A stretch of DNA of 64,000 nt. Origin: Metellina segmentata (lineage: Eukaryota; Arthropoda; Arachnida; Araneae; Tetragnathidae). A program made the translations under genes and the position numbers. The stretch covers positions 17,916,458 through 17,980,457 of the forward strand of contig OX375875.1 in NCBI GenBank assembly GCA_947359465.1. Reading direction: 5' to 3'. The notes under the pieces were generated by a model. That model searched no databases and had not been told where the DNA came from. It saw only the letters and a list, made by a program, of their open reading frames with translations. Positions 43,312 to 54,850 of this stretch are shown piece by piece (positions within the stretch are counted from its first letter, which is position 1; each line of letters opens with the position of its first letter).

Positions 43312-43613
43312 TGTAGTACTTTTAAGTAACGTCGTACTAGAGCAACACAACTGGTTTTTAACGACGGTCCGGGAACAACACCACGTCATTCATTTTGAAC
43401 CACCGTCAGATGACGAGGTAACACCTGAGCTGGAACCCCACTCTCCAAACTTCATCACCAACCCAACGTGAGGAATTTTGGTCAAGACAGATTTTTAAGG
43501 TGCACCAGCCGCCTCTACACCAAACGCTTACAAACATCCATACACTGATCCGAATTCGAACCAGGAACTTTCAAATCTAGAGGCTAACGCCTTGACCACC
43601 AGACCGGTTGGTC
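43312..43613 (-). mobile_element. SINE B, full length
   Basis: AGTACTTTTAAGTAACGTCG...GAATTCGAACCAGGAAC...CCAGACCGGTTGGTCGG. Confidence 0.85.
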
Positions 43614-43847
43614 GGCGTTTGATTCTCTGAGAATCCCTCTGACACAAGAAATACTTTCCGCCTCAGAAACACTACTGCCGCCTACATCTGGCTAGATAAA
43701 AAAAGCCTCCATAGTTAAAAGTGTCAAAAAAAAATGTAAATACCTGTTTCGCTATTGTATGTGGCACAGAAAACAATATTATTTGAACACTGGCGATTGC
43801 ACCAATAAGCGCATGTAAAGAGTATATAATGAAATCCTACGAGATTC
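43614..43847. other. Spacer
   Basis: Nothing recognised. Confidence 0.4.
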
Positions 43848-44138
43848 GGGACGCGGTAAGCCGATTGGAAGAGTAACGGATTAGCGACTGGAACGAAAGG
43901 AGGCTGGTGCACGTTAAATCTGTCTGGCCTTAAATATCCCCGCTTTGCCGTGGTGTGGAAGTTTGTAGAGTGGGGTGTCAACTCGGGAGTTGTCCTCGTT
44001 AAAAATTACGCGGTGTTGTCTTCGGATCTTTCCCGTTGGGATTATTCCCGGAACGTCGTCAATAGCCCGTTGTGTTGCTCCAATGCGACGTTAATTAAAA
44101 CCACTACCTATTCCAGTGCCACGTTAATTAAATACCAT
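43848..44138 (+). mobile_element. SINE A, B box lost
   Basis: GATTCGGGACGCGGTAAGCC head, deletion of the B-box region, body and a duplicated tail (GCGACGTTAATTAAAACC, then CCACGTTAATTAAATACC). Confidence 0.72.
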
Positions 44139-44365
44139 ACCATCTCCAATATTGCCGCTTCGTTTAAATGTCCTTGACTTCAGCATGGAGGTGAATAATA
44201 TTGCTAAAAGAACGCCAGAAGAGCTCACCTTTGTAATGAAATTTTCGTGATTATGGAAAGCAATGAGAAATCTGGACGATAGAAATCAGTGCAGGAAAGA
44301 AAATGTAAACTGCGACGAAAATAGAAAGATACCGAATCGCCTTTAAACGGGTGAATGCGTATGTA

Positions 44366-44682
44366 TAGGTAGCTATTTTATTCGCTGGAGCAACACAATG
44401 GGGTATTGGCGACTTGTGCGGGATCAAACCCGAAGGGAAATATCTGAGGACAACTCCAAGTAGTTTTTAACCGCGGTCAAATGACGAGGTCGCACCCTAC
44501 CTGCCACCCCACTCTCCACATTTCAACAACACGTCAACATGAGGAGATATCGGAGGTCACTGCAGATTTAATGTGCACCCGCCCCCTTTGCACACGACTG
44601 TGCCTTTCGTTGGATTCGAGCTCGCAACCCTCCGGTTTGCTAATCATTTACTCATCTAACCGAGTTGTCGCGACCCCAGGTG
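44366..44682 (-). mobile_element. SINE A, full length
   Basis: GTATAGGTAGCTATTTTATTC...TTGGATTCGAGCTCGCAACC...TCTAACCGAGTTGTCGCG. Confidence 0.8.
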
Positions 44683-45136
44683 AATGGGTAGTAGGTCCAC
44701 ATTATATAATCATTAGTTACTTATTAGTTGGTAAAAAATCGATAAATTATGCTCCGATAGAAATTCTTTTAGCGATTGTCATAAATGATACTTATAAATC
44801 GGCAAATATTGTCCTCAAGATTAGAATATTCAAAAAGCAATCGTCAAGCTTTAATTGTATTCAGGAGAGCCCACGGTTCTAAATCCTTTCCGAAATTACG
44901 TCATTAAAAAGTTATCAAGAAATGCAGTATACATGCTGAACATAAAAAAATACTTGCTTACGTGAGCGAAAATCAAAGTTTTCAAACTCAATCAGCGAAA
45001 ATAAACGCAATAGACATTAAAAAGTCGGGGAAAAAAATCAACAGCTCGTTTAACTTACGGCGTTTTGGGAACCAGAAGAAAAAGGTCGACCCTAAAAATT
45101 ATTTCTTGTGTACTTTCTTGGAGATAAAAGGCGTTC
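44683..45136. other. Unassigned spacer
   Basis: An open frame at 44962-45261 (+) is lysine-rich with no domain and runs into the next repeat. Confidence 0.4.
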
Positions 45137-45358
45137 TTAACCCTACAAGTGACTTCGACGAGATATCTCGTCTTTCAAGATCTGACACATTTTGCCTAAT
45201 GACGAGGAATCTTGTTATCAATATATCGCCGATTTTTTTCATGCGGATGAGATCAAGATAGGGCCAGTTTTCTTCTCACGTCAGGAGATATCTCGTCCAT
45301 CAAGATCTGGTCAGTTTTGGTAATGAGGATGTACCTCGTTGAGGCATTCACCAAGGGG
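45137..45358. mobile_element. Palindrome MITE, longest copy
   Basis: Left end TTAACCCTACAAGTG. A perfect GACGAGATATCTCGTC lies at about 45158, with further variants near 45203, 45246, 45285 and 45322. The right end CACCAAGGGGTT has lost TTAA (TTCG). Confidence 0.62.
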
Positions 45359-45960
45359 TTCGGAAAGTCAGTTGTTTTTTAGAAGAGGGTCGTCATGATC
45401 TAATGGAATGATCAAGTGTCGCTCCAAACATTTATAATACTAGTTTAATTTAGAAGTTTAAAACATACAATAAACATACACAGCTACAGATACAAACATT
45501 AAAAACATATAGGGGCAAAGGTTAGAGGGGTATGTTCATGATCGTAGCTGGAGGGAAAAATTTTTGTTCTCATTTTTAGTTCGGCAACATTTCTGAGGTC
45601 TATAGCTCACTCGTTACTCTGGTGAGCTGTAGACAGTGGACAGCTATAGTATCACAGAAGCAGCCCTGAGGAATGATATATGTATATCAACGTTTATATT
45701 CATTACAAATCAATTTAAATAAGATACGAAATGTGAGTAGCTATACTGCTATTAATGGGCATTAGAAATTAAGGAACTGTAGTATAGATGGTATATGAAT
45801 AGGTTAGCTGGCCTTCAATACCATTTCGACTCCTCGATTAATTTTCTTTTCGACCAGTAAATGACAAGGGGTGTCTTAGTGTTCTACTTGAACATTCTCT
45901 GCATGTATACGTCTTTCAGTGCCAGTAACGAAGTTCAGTTCAGAGATGTTCGATCCAGTA
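45359..45960. other. Unassigned spacer
   Basis: AT-rich; no feature recognised. Confidence 0.4.
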
Positions 45961-45974
45961 GAAGATAAATTCGG

Positions 45975-46309
45975 TAATGGTAATGCTAATTTTAGTTAAC
46001 GTCGTACTAGAGCAACACAACGGGCTATTGACGACGGTCCGGGATCAGTCCCTTAAGGGAAAGATCCGAGGACAGCACCTCGTAATTTTGAACCACGGTC
46101 AGATGACGAAGCAACACCTGAGCTGGCACCCCACTCTCCAAACTTCCACGCCAACCCAACGTGAGGACTTTCGACCACGACAGATTTAAGGTGCACCAGC
46201 CGTGTCTACACCATACGTTTACAAACATCCATGCCCGGACCTGGATTCGAACCAGGAACCTTCCGATCTAGAGAAGCTAACACCTTAACCACTATACCGG
46301 TTGGTCGGC
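45975..46309 (-). mobile_element. SINE B, full length, 14-bp TSD
   Basis: TAATGGTAATGCTAATTTTAG...GGATTCGAACCAGGAACC...CACTATACCGGTTGGTCGGC, flanked by perfect GAAGATAAATTCGG at 45961-45974 and 46310-46323. Very close in sequence to the copy at 4856. Confidence 0.92.
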
Positions 46310-46323
46310 GAAGATAAATTCGG

Positions 46324-46779
46324 AATCGATTTGATGTTACAGAATCACACGTTGGCCAAACAGTGGTAAAACTATTCAAAATAGCTGAAGAAACGTTGTC
46401 TTAATTGAAAGATTGTACTAAAAGAATTAACTTAGAATGACTGCCATAGAACAGGAATGCACAACTTCATGTTAGTTGGGTCTTATGGCGAAAGGGCCAT
46501 GTTGGGTCAAATTCTGCCACAAACTAAAGACAAACGACATCAAATAGATGGATACACTCGTATATACACAAAGGAAGATTTTATAGATACAAAGAGAGAT
46601 ATAAACATGAAAAAAGGCCAGTTAAACGAATCGAACCTGCGTCGCCTACAGCTCGTAGGTGTATATTTTGACGAGTGTTGCGGTGACGAGTGACTAGTTC
46701 TTTCCCGTCTTCAGACTCATCTGTAGCCATGAAAGTATTGGTACACAGGTAGTCCTAAAAGTGCCACACGAAGCACCAA
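46324..46779. other. Unassigned spacer
   Basis: An open frame at 46457-46693 (+) has no recognisable domain. Confidence 0.4.
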
Positions 46780-47001
46780 TTTTAAAATATAAAGATTGTT
46801 TTCCTGCGATATATGGACATGGATAAGGAAACACGTTCTACAGGGTTTGTATATGAGTTGTCACAGGGAATTGTCGCGGTCGCTGTAGGAAACACGTTCT
46901 ACAGAGTGTGTATTTGAGTTGCTCGGGTTTCAAATGTGAGTGACACAGGGAAGTGTTGCGGTCATATTGGAAACCCGAGCAACGTCGGGTTATTCAGCTA
47001 G
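46780..47001 (+). repeat. Helitron-like 3' end
   Basis: Ends ACCCGAGCAACGTCGGGTTA...CAGCTAG followed by T, as in the minus-strand copy at 20856. A direct repeat AGGAAACACGTTCTACAG occurs twice upstream (46837 and 46888). Confidence 0.45.
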
Positions 47002-47038
47002 TAAGTTATAAACAACAACCCTTCCCGTCCAATGCAAG

Positions 47039-47117
47039 ATAGGGGTAGGAAGGTATTTTAATTTAAGTCATACTGGAACAACACAATGGGCTATTGGCGA
47101 CGGTCCAGTATCAATCC
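47039..47117 (-). mobile_element. SINE A, strongly truncated, 10-bp TSD
   Basis: GTAGGAAGGTATTTTAATTTAAG...GGTCCAGTATCAATC, flanked by CCAATGCAAG at 47029-47038 and 47118-47127. Confidence 0.82.
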
Positions 47118-47127
47118 CCAATGCAAG

Positions 47128-47836
47128 TAGAAGGATGTGTTGCGCAGTATACGGATTGGACTGCGTGCTGTCAACGAATATGATGACGCGATTGTTGTTC
47201 GGAACGTATTTTTAACGTAATACTAACCAATTCTATCGGAATCTATTTTTGTGACAAGTGGTCGGCCGAAAGTCGCACCCAGCTATCAGCGGGAGTTGGA
47301 CTTGGTTCTACGTCAAAATTATTTCAATATCCGATATACGCATATCCGGATCCGGTTTCAATGTGTCCAGGGACGGATCGAAGTAAACATTTTTGTGATC
47401 AACAGCACATTTGTTTTAAGTTCGTGTCGTAGATCACATACCAAATGCGTTCTGAGTTGTTTTCTCGATTGGTGAAATGTTAAACGAACGAAATGGGCAA
47501 AAATATAAAATTAACAAAAACAAATTTGTCAACATGTTAAACAATTGTGTTGTCGATAACAGGAATGCGATTTATCTCTAAGGGTTTATTAAGACCCGAA
47601 CCATAGTTCCCCAAACATTTTTTGTCTCAAGCCTTTTCGAAGACGATTTCTTTCAAGCGTTCCCATCTAGAAAAATCTGCAAATAAATTTCTGATTAACT
47701 GTATAATATAAGCTGCCTTTAGTATATTTTTTGATTTCCCTAAAATAATGTTGCTGTGGCTGCGTAATTTTAAAATTTAAAAACGATGGTATGAAACTAA
47801 AGCAATTTGGAACTCAAATTATAAATCTCTTTATTT
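47128..47836. other. Unassigned spacer
   Basis: No feature recognised. Confidence 0.4.
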
Positions 47837-48150
47837 GCCGACCAACCGGTCTGGGGGTGAAGGTGCTAGTCTCGTTTTGGTTCGAACTCAGGTCAGTGCA
47901 TGGATGTTTGTAAGCGTATGGTGTAAAGGCGGCTGGTGCACGTTAAATCTGTCGTGGCCTCAAATGTCCTCACGTTGAATTGATGTGGAAGTTTGGAGAG
48001 TGGGTTGCCAGCTCAGGTGTTGCCTCGTCATCTGACCGTGGTTCAAAATTAAGTTTTGTCCTCGAATTTTTCCCTTACGAGATTGATCCCGGACCGTCGT
48101 CAATAGCCCGTCGTGTTGTTCTAGTTCGACGTTTACCAAAAATTACCGAA
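47837..48150 (+). mobile_element. SINE B, full length
   Basis: GCCGACCAACCGGTCTGGGG head with a small deletion before the B box (GGTTCGAACTC), full body, tail ACGTTTACCAAAAATTACC. Confidence 0.83.
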
Positions 48151-48269
48151 TCTATTTACTAAGATAAAACAAAAAGAAACTGTACGCAAGCTTTCGATGC
48201 CCGCTATCAAATAATATCAATCAATTAAGTAAAATAAAAAATAATCACTGATGAAATTGATATATGAGC

Positions 48270-48437
48270 GGATGCGGAGTGCCAGCTCATGTATTATTTT
48301 CGCCATCTGAGCGTTGTTCAAAATTGCGAGGCGTCTTTGGATTCAAGATAATTAGCAATTTTAATTAACGTCGTTCTAGAGTAACACAACGGGATATTGA
48401 CGGCCTTTGGATTCAAAGGATCTTACCTACCTACCTG
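48270..48437 (+). repeat. SINE A, partial, split by a SINE stub
   Basis: GGATGCGGAGTGCCAGCTC...GCGTCTTTGGATTC, resuming after 48416 with CTTACCTACCTACC. Confidence 0.7.
48347..48404 (-). mobile_element. 58-bp SINE stub, 12-bp TSD
   Basis: GATAATTAGCAATTTTAATT...GGGATATTGACGGC, flanked by CTTTGGATTCAA at 48335-48346 and 48405-48416. Confidence 0.82.
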
Positions 48438-48439
48438 AA

Positions 48440-48492
48440 TTTGATTAATTAGAGTCGTACTGGAGCAATGCAATGGGCTATTGTTGACGTTA
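48440..48492 (-). repeat. SINE tail fragment
   Basis: TTTGATTAATTAGAGTCGTAC...GGGCTATTGTTGACG. Confidence 0.6.
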
Positions 48493-48526
48493 TTGTTGAC
48501 TATTTACCTACTTTCAGGTAGGTAAT

Positions 48527-48828
48527 TTGGTATTTTTCTTTTAAATGAGCGTCGTACTAGAGAACACAACGGGCTATTGATGACGGAACGGGATTAATTC
48601 CTTAATGGAAAGATCCAAGGATAACACCACGTAATTTTGAACCACGGTCAGATGACACCTGAGCTGGCACCCCATTCTCCAAACTTCCACACCAACCCAA
48701 CGTGAGGAAGTTCGGTTACAACAGAGTGAAAGTGCAAAGTTACAAACACCCATGCACTGACCTGGATTCGAACGAGGAACCTTCGGATTATGAGGCTAAC
48801 ACCTTGTCCACCAGACAGGTTGGTCGGT
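48527..48828 (-). mobile_element. SINE B, full length
   Basis: AATTTGGTATTTTTCTTTTAAATG tail, body with small deletions, head ending ACCAGACAGGTTGGTCGG. Confidence 0.8.
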
Positions 48829-49568
48829 TTTCAGATTTGGACGACCAATAAAACTTACTAGTGGCTGGGGCTATGGGAGTTTGTGTCACAGCTTGGTCAC
48901 AGTTGGCTTGTGTGAAAATCAGATTTAGGTTTAGGTCTAACCAGACAGCCTAATATCATCAATTCGTAATTCATTCGTCGGAATTTTGATTGACCTCAAA
49001 TCGTTGTCAAGTCGAGTGACGTGACGTTAGCAATACGTACAATAAACACGTACCTCCGCAATAACACAGCCACCAGCTATATTTAGCTTGACAGATAATG
49101 CCACTCTTGTGCTTGGTTTATAAACATTTGTCGCAAACCTTTGTGGCAACAGAACGTGCTTGGAACGCAAAACCGATGAACCCCATCCGACAAAAGGGCA
49201 CGAAGCACAGACTACTTCCCACGTGACAACAAACGCACGCTTCTGAACCGAACTCACGAATTCGTTCCCCGACGTCCCTTTGTAATTACCTTCACTTCCG
49301 ATGGCTGTTTACACTCGCCCACGCGCATGGTCCCCTGCCGCTTACGCAAATCAGATCAATTCCGACGACGACGGCAGACAAAGGAGAAAAAAAGAGCTAC
49401 ACAAAAAAGAGCACTTCAGCATCAATCCGCTAAACAAAGACAAATTAAATTTTTCCATGCTTTCCGGTATCGTGACTGTGTAGAGGCCAGATTCAGCGCG
49501 AAGTGCGTATTCTGGACTACTTTTAACCTGTTACGAAAAGGGACGAAATTTGCCGTTGTGGGTGGTAG
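48829..49568. other. Unassigned spacer
   Basis: Short open frames occur on both strands (49027-49572). No domain, splice pattern or repeat is recognised. Confidence 0.4.
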
Positions 49569-49858
49569 ATAGGCAACGTTGTACTGGAACAACACAACGA
49601 ACTCATGACGACGGTCCGGGATCAATCCCATAAGGAAAAGATTCGAGGACCTGACCACGTCATTTTGAACCACGATCAGATGACAAGGTAACACCCATGC
49701 CCCCCCCCACCCCCCTCTCCAAATTTCCTCGCCGATACAACATGATGGCTTTGGGCCACGACCGATTTAAGGTGCACCAGCCACCTCTACAACATATGCT
49801 TACAATTATATATGCACTGACCCGGATTCGAACCAGGAACCTTCCGAACTGGAGCTCT
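49569..49858 (-). mobile_element. SINE B, near full length
   Basis: GGCAACGTTGTACTGGAAC...CGGATTCGAACCAGGAACC, with a C-rich run replacing the CACCCCACTCTCC segment. Confidence 0.8.
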
Positions 49859-50092
49859 CTGGCGACTGTCCGGAATGAAACCCGAAGTGAAAAATCCGAG
49901 GACAACACCATGTAATTCTGAACCACGGTCAAATGACGAAGTCCCACCTGATCTGGCACCCCACTCTCTAAACTTCCACACTAGGCCAACGTAAGGAAAT
50001 TCGAGGCCACGGCAGATTTTACGTACACCAACCCTCTTTGTACTTGAGTTGGTAACCCTCCGGTTGCTAATCCGTTACTCTTTCAACAGCGT
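49859..50092 (-). mobile_element. SINE A, tail missing
   Basis: CTGGCGACTGTCCGGAATG...CCTCCGGTTGCTAATCCG, joined directly to the preceding copy. Confidence 0.75.
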
Positions 50093-50896
50093 CCCATTGA
50101 GGGAGGAAGAAAAAGCAAAAAGCAGGGGAGTTAGGCTAGGGTAAAAATGAAAAGATGGACAGATTACTCGGTTACATCTGGGCTGGGTTGGTTGCGGGAT
50201 TGCTGTTGGAATTTACGGAGAAAAAGCAATACTATTTGGTAAAGCACAAAGCAATACTGAAGGAAGTAAAAAGGAGTAGGAGAGAGTAAACAGAATTTGA
50301 GCATAGATCACTCAGGTACATCGGGATTGTGGAGCCCGCACTTAACCTCTTCGTTACCTACTCGACTCATTCGCCTCAAAAATAATCTTTCTGATAAAAT
50401 TATTGATAGTTATGAACTCGGGTACACGTGCGCGGACGTCTAAGCTAAGCTTCCGATTGACACCAATGGATTGCAGTATAAATAGGTAGTTCCTGGGAAA
50501 TGTTTATTATTCAAAAGCGATTTGCAAGAAATGTCTTCGACTCAACGTGCTTGTAAAAGTAAGTAAATTTCATTTGTTTTCAATGATTTTTAAAACCTTT
50601 AATTATTGTGTTTCAGTTGATTATTTCTGAGTTCTTAAGTATAAGTTCTTAAGCAATATCTCATCATTTGAAAATTATTACGCTTTCAGCATAATTGAGA
50701 CCCGAGGTTCACGTATGTGTACCTAAAATGTTTAGCTCCCTGTGATGCCACCCTCTAAAAGAGGATTTTACTTTTACTTACTACTTTATTATTTCAAAAC
50801 ATTTAGCAGAAGAAATTTTTTTTTTTAACAATTTTATATGGTTGGTAGTGAAGAGGATAAAGAAGATACGAGATTTGGGCGAACAGAAATACAAGG
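50093..50896. other. Unassigned; promoter-like motif and possible short spliced transcript at 50477-50640
   Basis: TATAAATA lies at 50477-50484. An ATG at 50531 opens nine codons, followed by a strong donor-like GTAAGT at 50559 and an acceptor-like TGTGTTTCAG ending about 50616. Splicing there would hit a stop after four more codons, so coding is doubtful. Confidence 0.3.
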
Positions 50897-51175
50897 TGTC
50901 CCAAAATTCACGCAAGAAATAATTTTGATAGAATACACAGGTTTATAATAAAAAATTGTAAATTTTTTATTGATTCATAAAGTATACAATATAGGGTTAT
51001 GAATGGAATAGCATATCGGTTAAATGGCCTCTAAAGCTTTTGCTAGCACATTCGTAATATTTTGTTGACATTTTCCATGACCTTTTTCATAAATGTGGCT
51101 GAATTTCGTTGATACAGTGCTCAATTTCCTCCTTCATGGCATGAGTGGTCGTGGGCTTGTTGGCATAAACCCTAC
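50897..51175 (-). pseudogene. Mariner-like transposase C-terminus, decayed
   Basis: The minus strand, across three frames, retains VYANKPTTTHAMKEEIEHC, MENVNKILRMC and RGHLTDMLFHS followed by a stop. This is the usual ending of a widespread IS630/Tc1/mariner-like transposase group of arthropods. The terminus ACAAGGTGTCCCAAAATTC at 50897 is the kind of end these elements carry. Multiple frameshifts and stops make it dead. Confidence 0.6.
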
Positions 51176-51639
51176 ACTTAAAAAAAAAAAAAAACAAAGA
51201 AAAAAGTCCAACGGCGTTAATGCCGTTTGTAAACAAGCCTAGAGGATTTTTGATGTTTTAATTTGGCAACACTGGCCTGCTGTTTTTTCAGAAGTGATTA
51301 TGATTCTTAGAGATTAACCTAGGTTCAGAGTGTTTTACGCAGTGACCATTTCTACTCCGTGTTGCACAAAGGTCAAGAAGAAGGAAGATTTACAGAATCG
51401 AAGTAGGCTTAGCGTAATCCACATAAGTGAGATGATCTTCATTATATAACGGCTTAGAGTGCCAGTGGATTGAATGAATGAACATGGCGTCACAGTATAA
51501 ACATTATCAAGTGAACAGTTGAATGCCGTCGCTGTAAAGAATTCACAGTTCAACTAGCCAAAGAAGTATACGTAGTAGATTACCAGATAATGTAGGTGTG
51601 CTGCTTCATTTGTCAACACTACATTCCAATAATGTTGTG
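51176..51639. other. Probable remainder of an old element
   Basis: No recognisable motif before the hAT relic; an A-rich run lies near 51180. Confidence 0.35.
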
Positions 51640-52060
51640 AGACAGGTGAAGTGTATGTAGCATTGTCCCACTTGCTGCACAATTCGTAGCTGTGTGTGAA
51701 AATGTGGATAAGTACCAGAGAGAGTGGGATCGGTTACCATTGATCTCAGAAGTGTCAGCCGAGGAATTTGTCAAGCAGAGCCCTGTCAAATTCTGGGCAT
51801 CCATATATAAACTAACTGATGCTGCTGGAAAAAAATAATTTCCTCAGCTCTGTAAGCTTGCATTGACCTTAATGAGTTGACCATTTTCTAATGCAACTGT
51901 CGATAAAATGTTTTCTCGACTGAGTAATGTAAAAACTTAACTCAGAAACTCGCTACATCATGATGGTTAGGTATGGAGTAAAATTTAATGGTGAAAGCTG
52001 TGTAGACTTTAATCCTAGTAAAGAAATGCTAATAAAATTTTAATTCATATGCAATGCATG
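51640..52060 (+). pseudogene. hAT transposase C-terminus, decayed
   Basis: One plus frame reads DKYQREWDRLPLIS, SPVKFWASIYKLTDAAGKK and SNATVDKMFSRLSNVKT, interrupted by stops at 51836, 51878 and 51938. After a +1 shift near 51966 it continues RYGVKFNGESCVDFNPSKEM. This order, with FW..., DA.G, LAL...P.SNA.V...FS and a VK..LRN block, is the hAT C-terminal dimerisation region. It is far more decayed than the three short hAT elements in this window and is not their source. Confidence 0.75.
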
Positions 52061-53246
52061 GCACAAAGCCCAAAGAGGCAACCGAGCTTGAAAGAAGTAA
52101 AGATGAAATGTGGGAGATTTTTGAAGTATCTGGTGGCTTTCTTTTCAGAATTCAATAAATGTATGAATATGCACTGCACAATTAAACAAAGATAATAATA
52201 GCAAATAATGTACACAACAGTGAATAATTATTCATTAAATAACGGATTTTGCTTAAAACGTGTGTATGTTATTAAGAACAGGGCTGCATAGACGGGAGAC
52301 TAATACTTGAAAAAAAAAAGGTCGTTAGCCCTTTTTTGGCATATTTATCAAAAGCTTATTAAAGTCGGAAGAAAAATAAAGCATACACATGATTTTTAAT
52401 TCAGCAGCACGCAGCAGTAAGAATAAAATAAACACAATGCGCTTATAAATAAATACCATGTGTGTGCTTAGCACATGGCACATATAAACAAATATCGATG
52501 TATATCGGCGTCGTTTAAAATATCGTCGATATATCCCAGATCTCTAAATCAGAGGTTTTCTAGAGGTTTACGCAATAAAAACAGAGGTACTTTGTTTTGA
52601 AAATCTGGCAACACTGTTAGTGAGGCGCTGTAATCGTATTCTAAAAACACGAAAATTAAGTCACGTTTGGAATACGTACAGGGTACAGGAAACAAGTTTC
52701 GTTGCAGAATCACTAACGTCACCTGAAAATGTCTCTCACAGATACGAGAATTTAAGTTCCAAGTACATTCTTCTCCTTTCTTCAGTTTAAATAAAATCAA
52801 ATCAATAAGTATTATAATAAACCAAGGTTACTTTTTTTTATGCAAAACAGCTTTCTAATTGGGCGCATAGCGGCGCTTTATGACAACGAAATTCCCCGCT
52901 TTCTCCTTTGTGCTCGGGCAACCCTGAAAGTGAAAGCAACTATGTATGAAAGACGAGCATCTATATTTAGAAAGGGAGTCCTCTCTGACGTCATGTACCG
53001 TGAGAAAAGAAAGACGGGGATTTAAAAGTGAAAAGTCGACCGGATTTTGTAATTGTCAATAAATTAGAATCGTGCTTATCCACGCGTCACGCCGTCTGAT
53101 ATGACGGCGTGGTTTCCCATGGCAACATAATATTTCCCGGAATGGCAACAGCTGGTTGAGAACAGTCTCCTTTCGCATCTTGTCGGACAACGAAATCATT
53201 ACACAACTGAGCAGATAAGAGCAACTTTAAAACTCTTTTTTTTGGG
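52061..53246. other. Unassigned spacer
   Basis: Contains TATCGATGTATATCG/CGATATATC motifs near 52493-52535. No gene recognised. Confidence 0.4.
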
Positions 53247-53546
53247 GGGCCGGTTTGGAAAACGTGGAATATCCACCGTAGGGTTGCGTGTTCGAAACTA
53301 TGCAAGACCGTCGTGTACATGAAGACTAGAGCACGTTGAATCTGTCGTGGCCTCAAATGTTCCTCAATTTGGAGTGGTGAGGAAGTTTGGAGAGGTGGTG
53401 CCAGCTAAGGTGTTGTCACCAGACCATGATTTAAGATTACGTGGTGCTGTTTTCGGATCTATCCCTTCGGGTTTGATCCCGGTCCGTAGTCAATAGCCTG
53501 TTGTGTTGATCCAGTGCGACGTTAATCAAAATACCTACCACCCCCA
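53247..53546 (+). mobile_element. SINE A, full length
   Basis: GGGGGGCCGGTTTGGAAAACG head, GCGTGTTCGAAACTATGC B box, tail GCGACGTTAATCAAAATACC. Confidence 0.8.
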
Positions 53547-53683
53547 ATCGACCTATCGCTGTCACTCTTTTACAGAGAAAACCGAATTATTTTTGTTAAC
53601 AGTTGATTGAAATTTATTTTGCGAAATTTGGGTGCGAGGTATACGTTTTTTCAACAAAGATATCGTTTCAATGAGAACTTAAA

Positions 53684-53927
53684 GGATAGCCCGGATCGGA
53701 GAGTATGAATTAGCAAGGGAGAGATCGAATCCAATCAAAGACCGTTGTGAACAAAGGGTCCTGTGCACGTTAAATTTGTCATAACTTCAAATGTCCGCAC
53801 GTTGATGTGGTGTAGAAGTTTGCTAAGGTAAGACCAGCTCAGGTGCTGAACTTGTCATCTGACCTTGGTTTAAAATGAAGGTGTTGTCCTCGGTTCTGTC
53901 CCTTGGGGATTGATCCAGGATCGTTAT
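53684..53927 (+). mobile_element. SINE A, 3'-truncated
   Basis: GATAGCCCGGATCGGAGAG head, decayed body, ends GATTGATCCAGGATCGTTA without a tail. Confidence 0.7.
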
Positions 53928-54850
53928 AAAGGAGAATTAGTTGCACTTTATAAGAGTTTTTCTGTGTTAAATCAAATGCAGAGGGTTGTGGTGATTTGGT
54001 TATCTCTTTCGTAACATAGCATACTTTTAGCACGCAGTTCATGTTAAAAATTGACGCCAAGCATCGCCAAAATAGCGAGAAGTCAAATTTGGTGAAAAAG
54101 TAATTTCTTCTCCCGCAGTATGTTTACACTGCAATATCCTCTTATTACCACACAAAAAGTGACGACGAAGTGGGTTTAAAAAAATGGAGGGTGTTATCTT
54201 GAGAAACAGGCATGCATTGTCAACACAATTTTATTTTCAAAAATATATAAAGATTCTCGTCACAAAACCTGAAAATCCTCTTCCAAGCTTTTTCTTCTTT
54301 TTCCATATATCCAAAACTAATTTCCAACACAAGTGTTTACTTTTCTTTTTTTATCGTCGTATCACACCTGCTTTGAATCCCATCTGTTCCAGAATTTTTC
54401 AAAGCGTTCTTCATGACGATAGGGTTACTTAGGAAACACAGAATGGAAACATGATGGCATTGAAAAAAACCCACGGCAGACGATAATCAAAATACATTGG
54501 TTTTTTTTTGTGGTGTTTATAGATGGTATTCTATAAAATCTCATTTCTCATTGCCGATATTTAAGATAGTAAAAAAGTGAAGATGAAAACAGAAATTATT
54601 TCTCAACTTTAATGGCTCGAAGAAAGAAAAAATAACATAAGAACACAACTGCTTTTTTTATTTTGAAGAACAATCAAATACAGTGTTGGAAACTAGATGC
54701 AGCGCAGTGAACACTTCTTTGCAGTCCAGTAAAGGGACATATGAAATTTTCATATTTGTTTAAAATTAATAACAAAAGAAACATTAAATTATCTTTAAAC
54801 ACGTACTTTCTAGGGTATAACAAATCCATCTAGGATGAATTTAATCGAAC
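53928..54850. other. Unassigned spacer
   Basis: An open frame at 54184-54432 (+) has no domain. Confidence 0.4.

Noticed and set aside
44962..45261. Lysine-rich protein of 99 codons
   Set aside because: It runs into the palindrome-rich MITE and shows no domain.
49027..49572. Host exon candidates
   Set aside because: Short frames on both strands without splice logic, homology or codon pattern that I can recognise.
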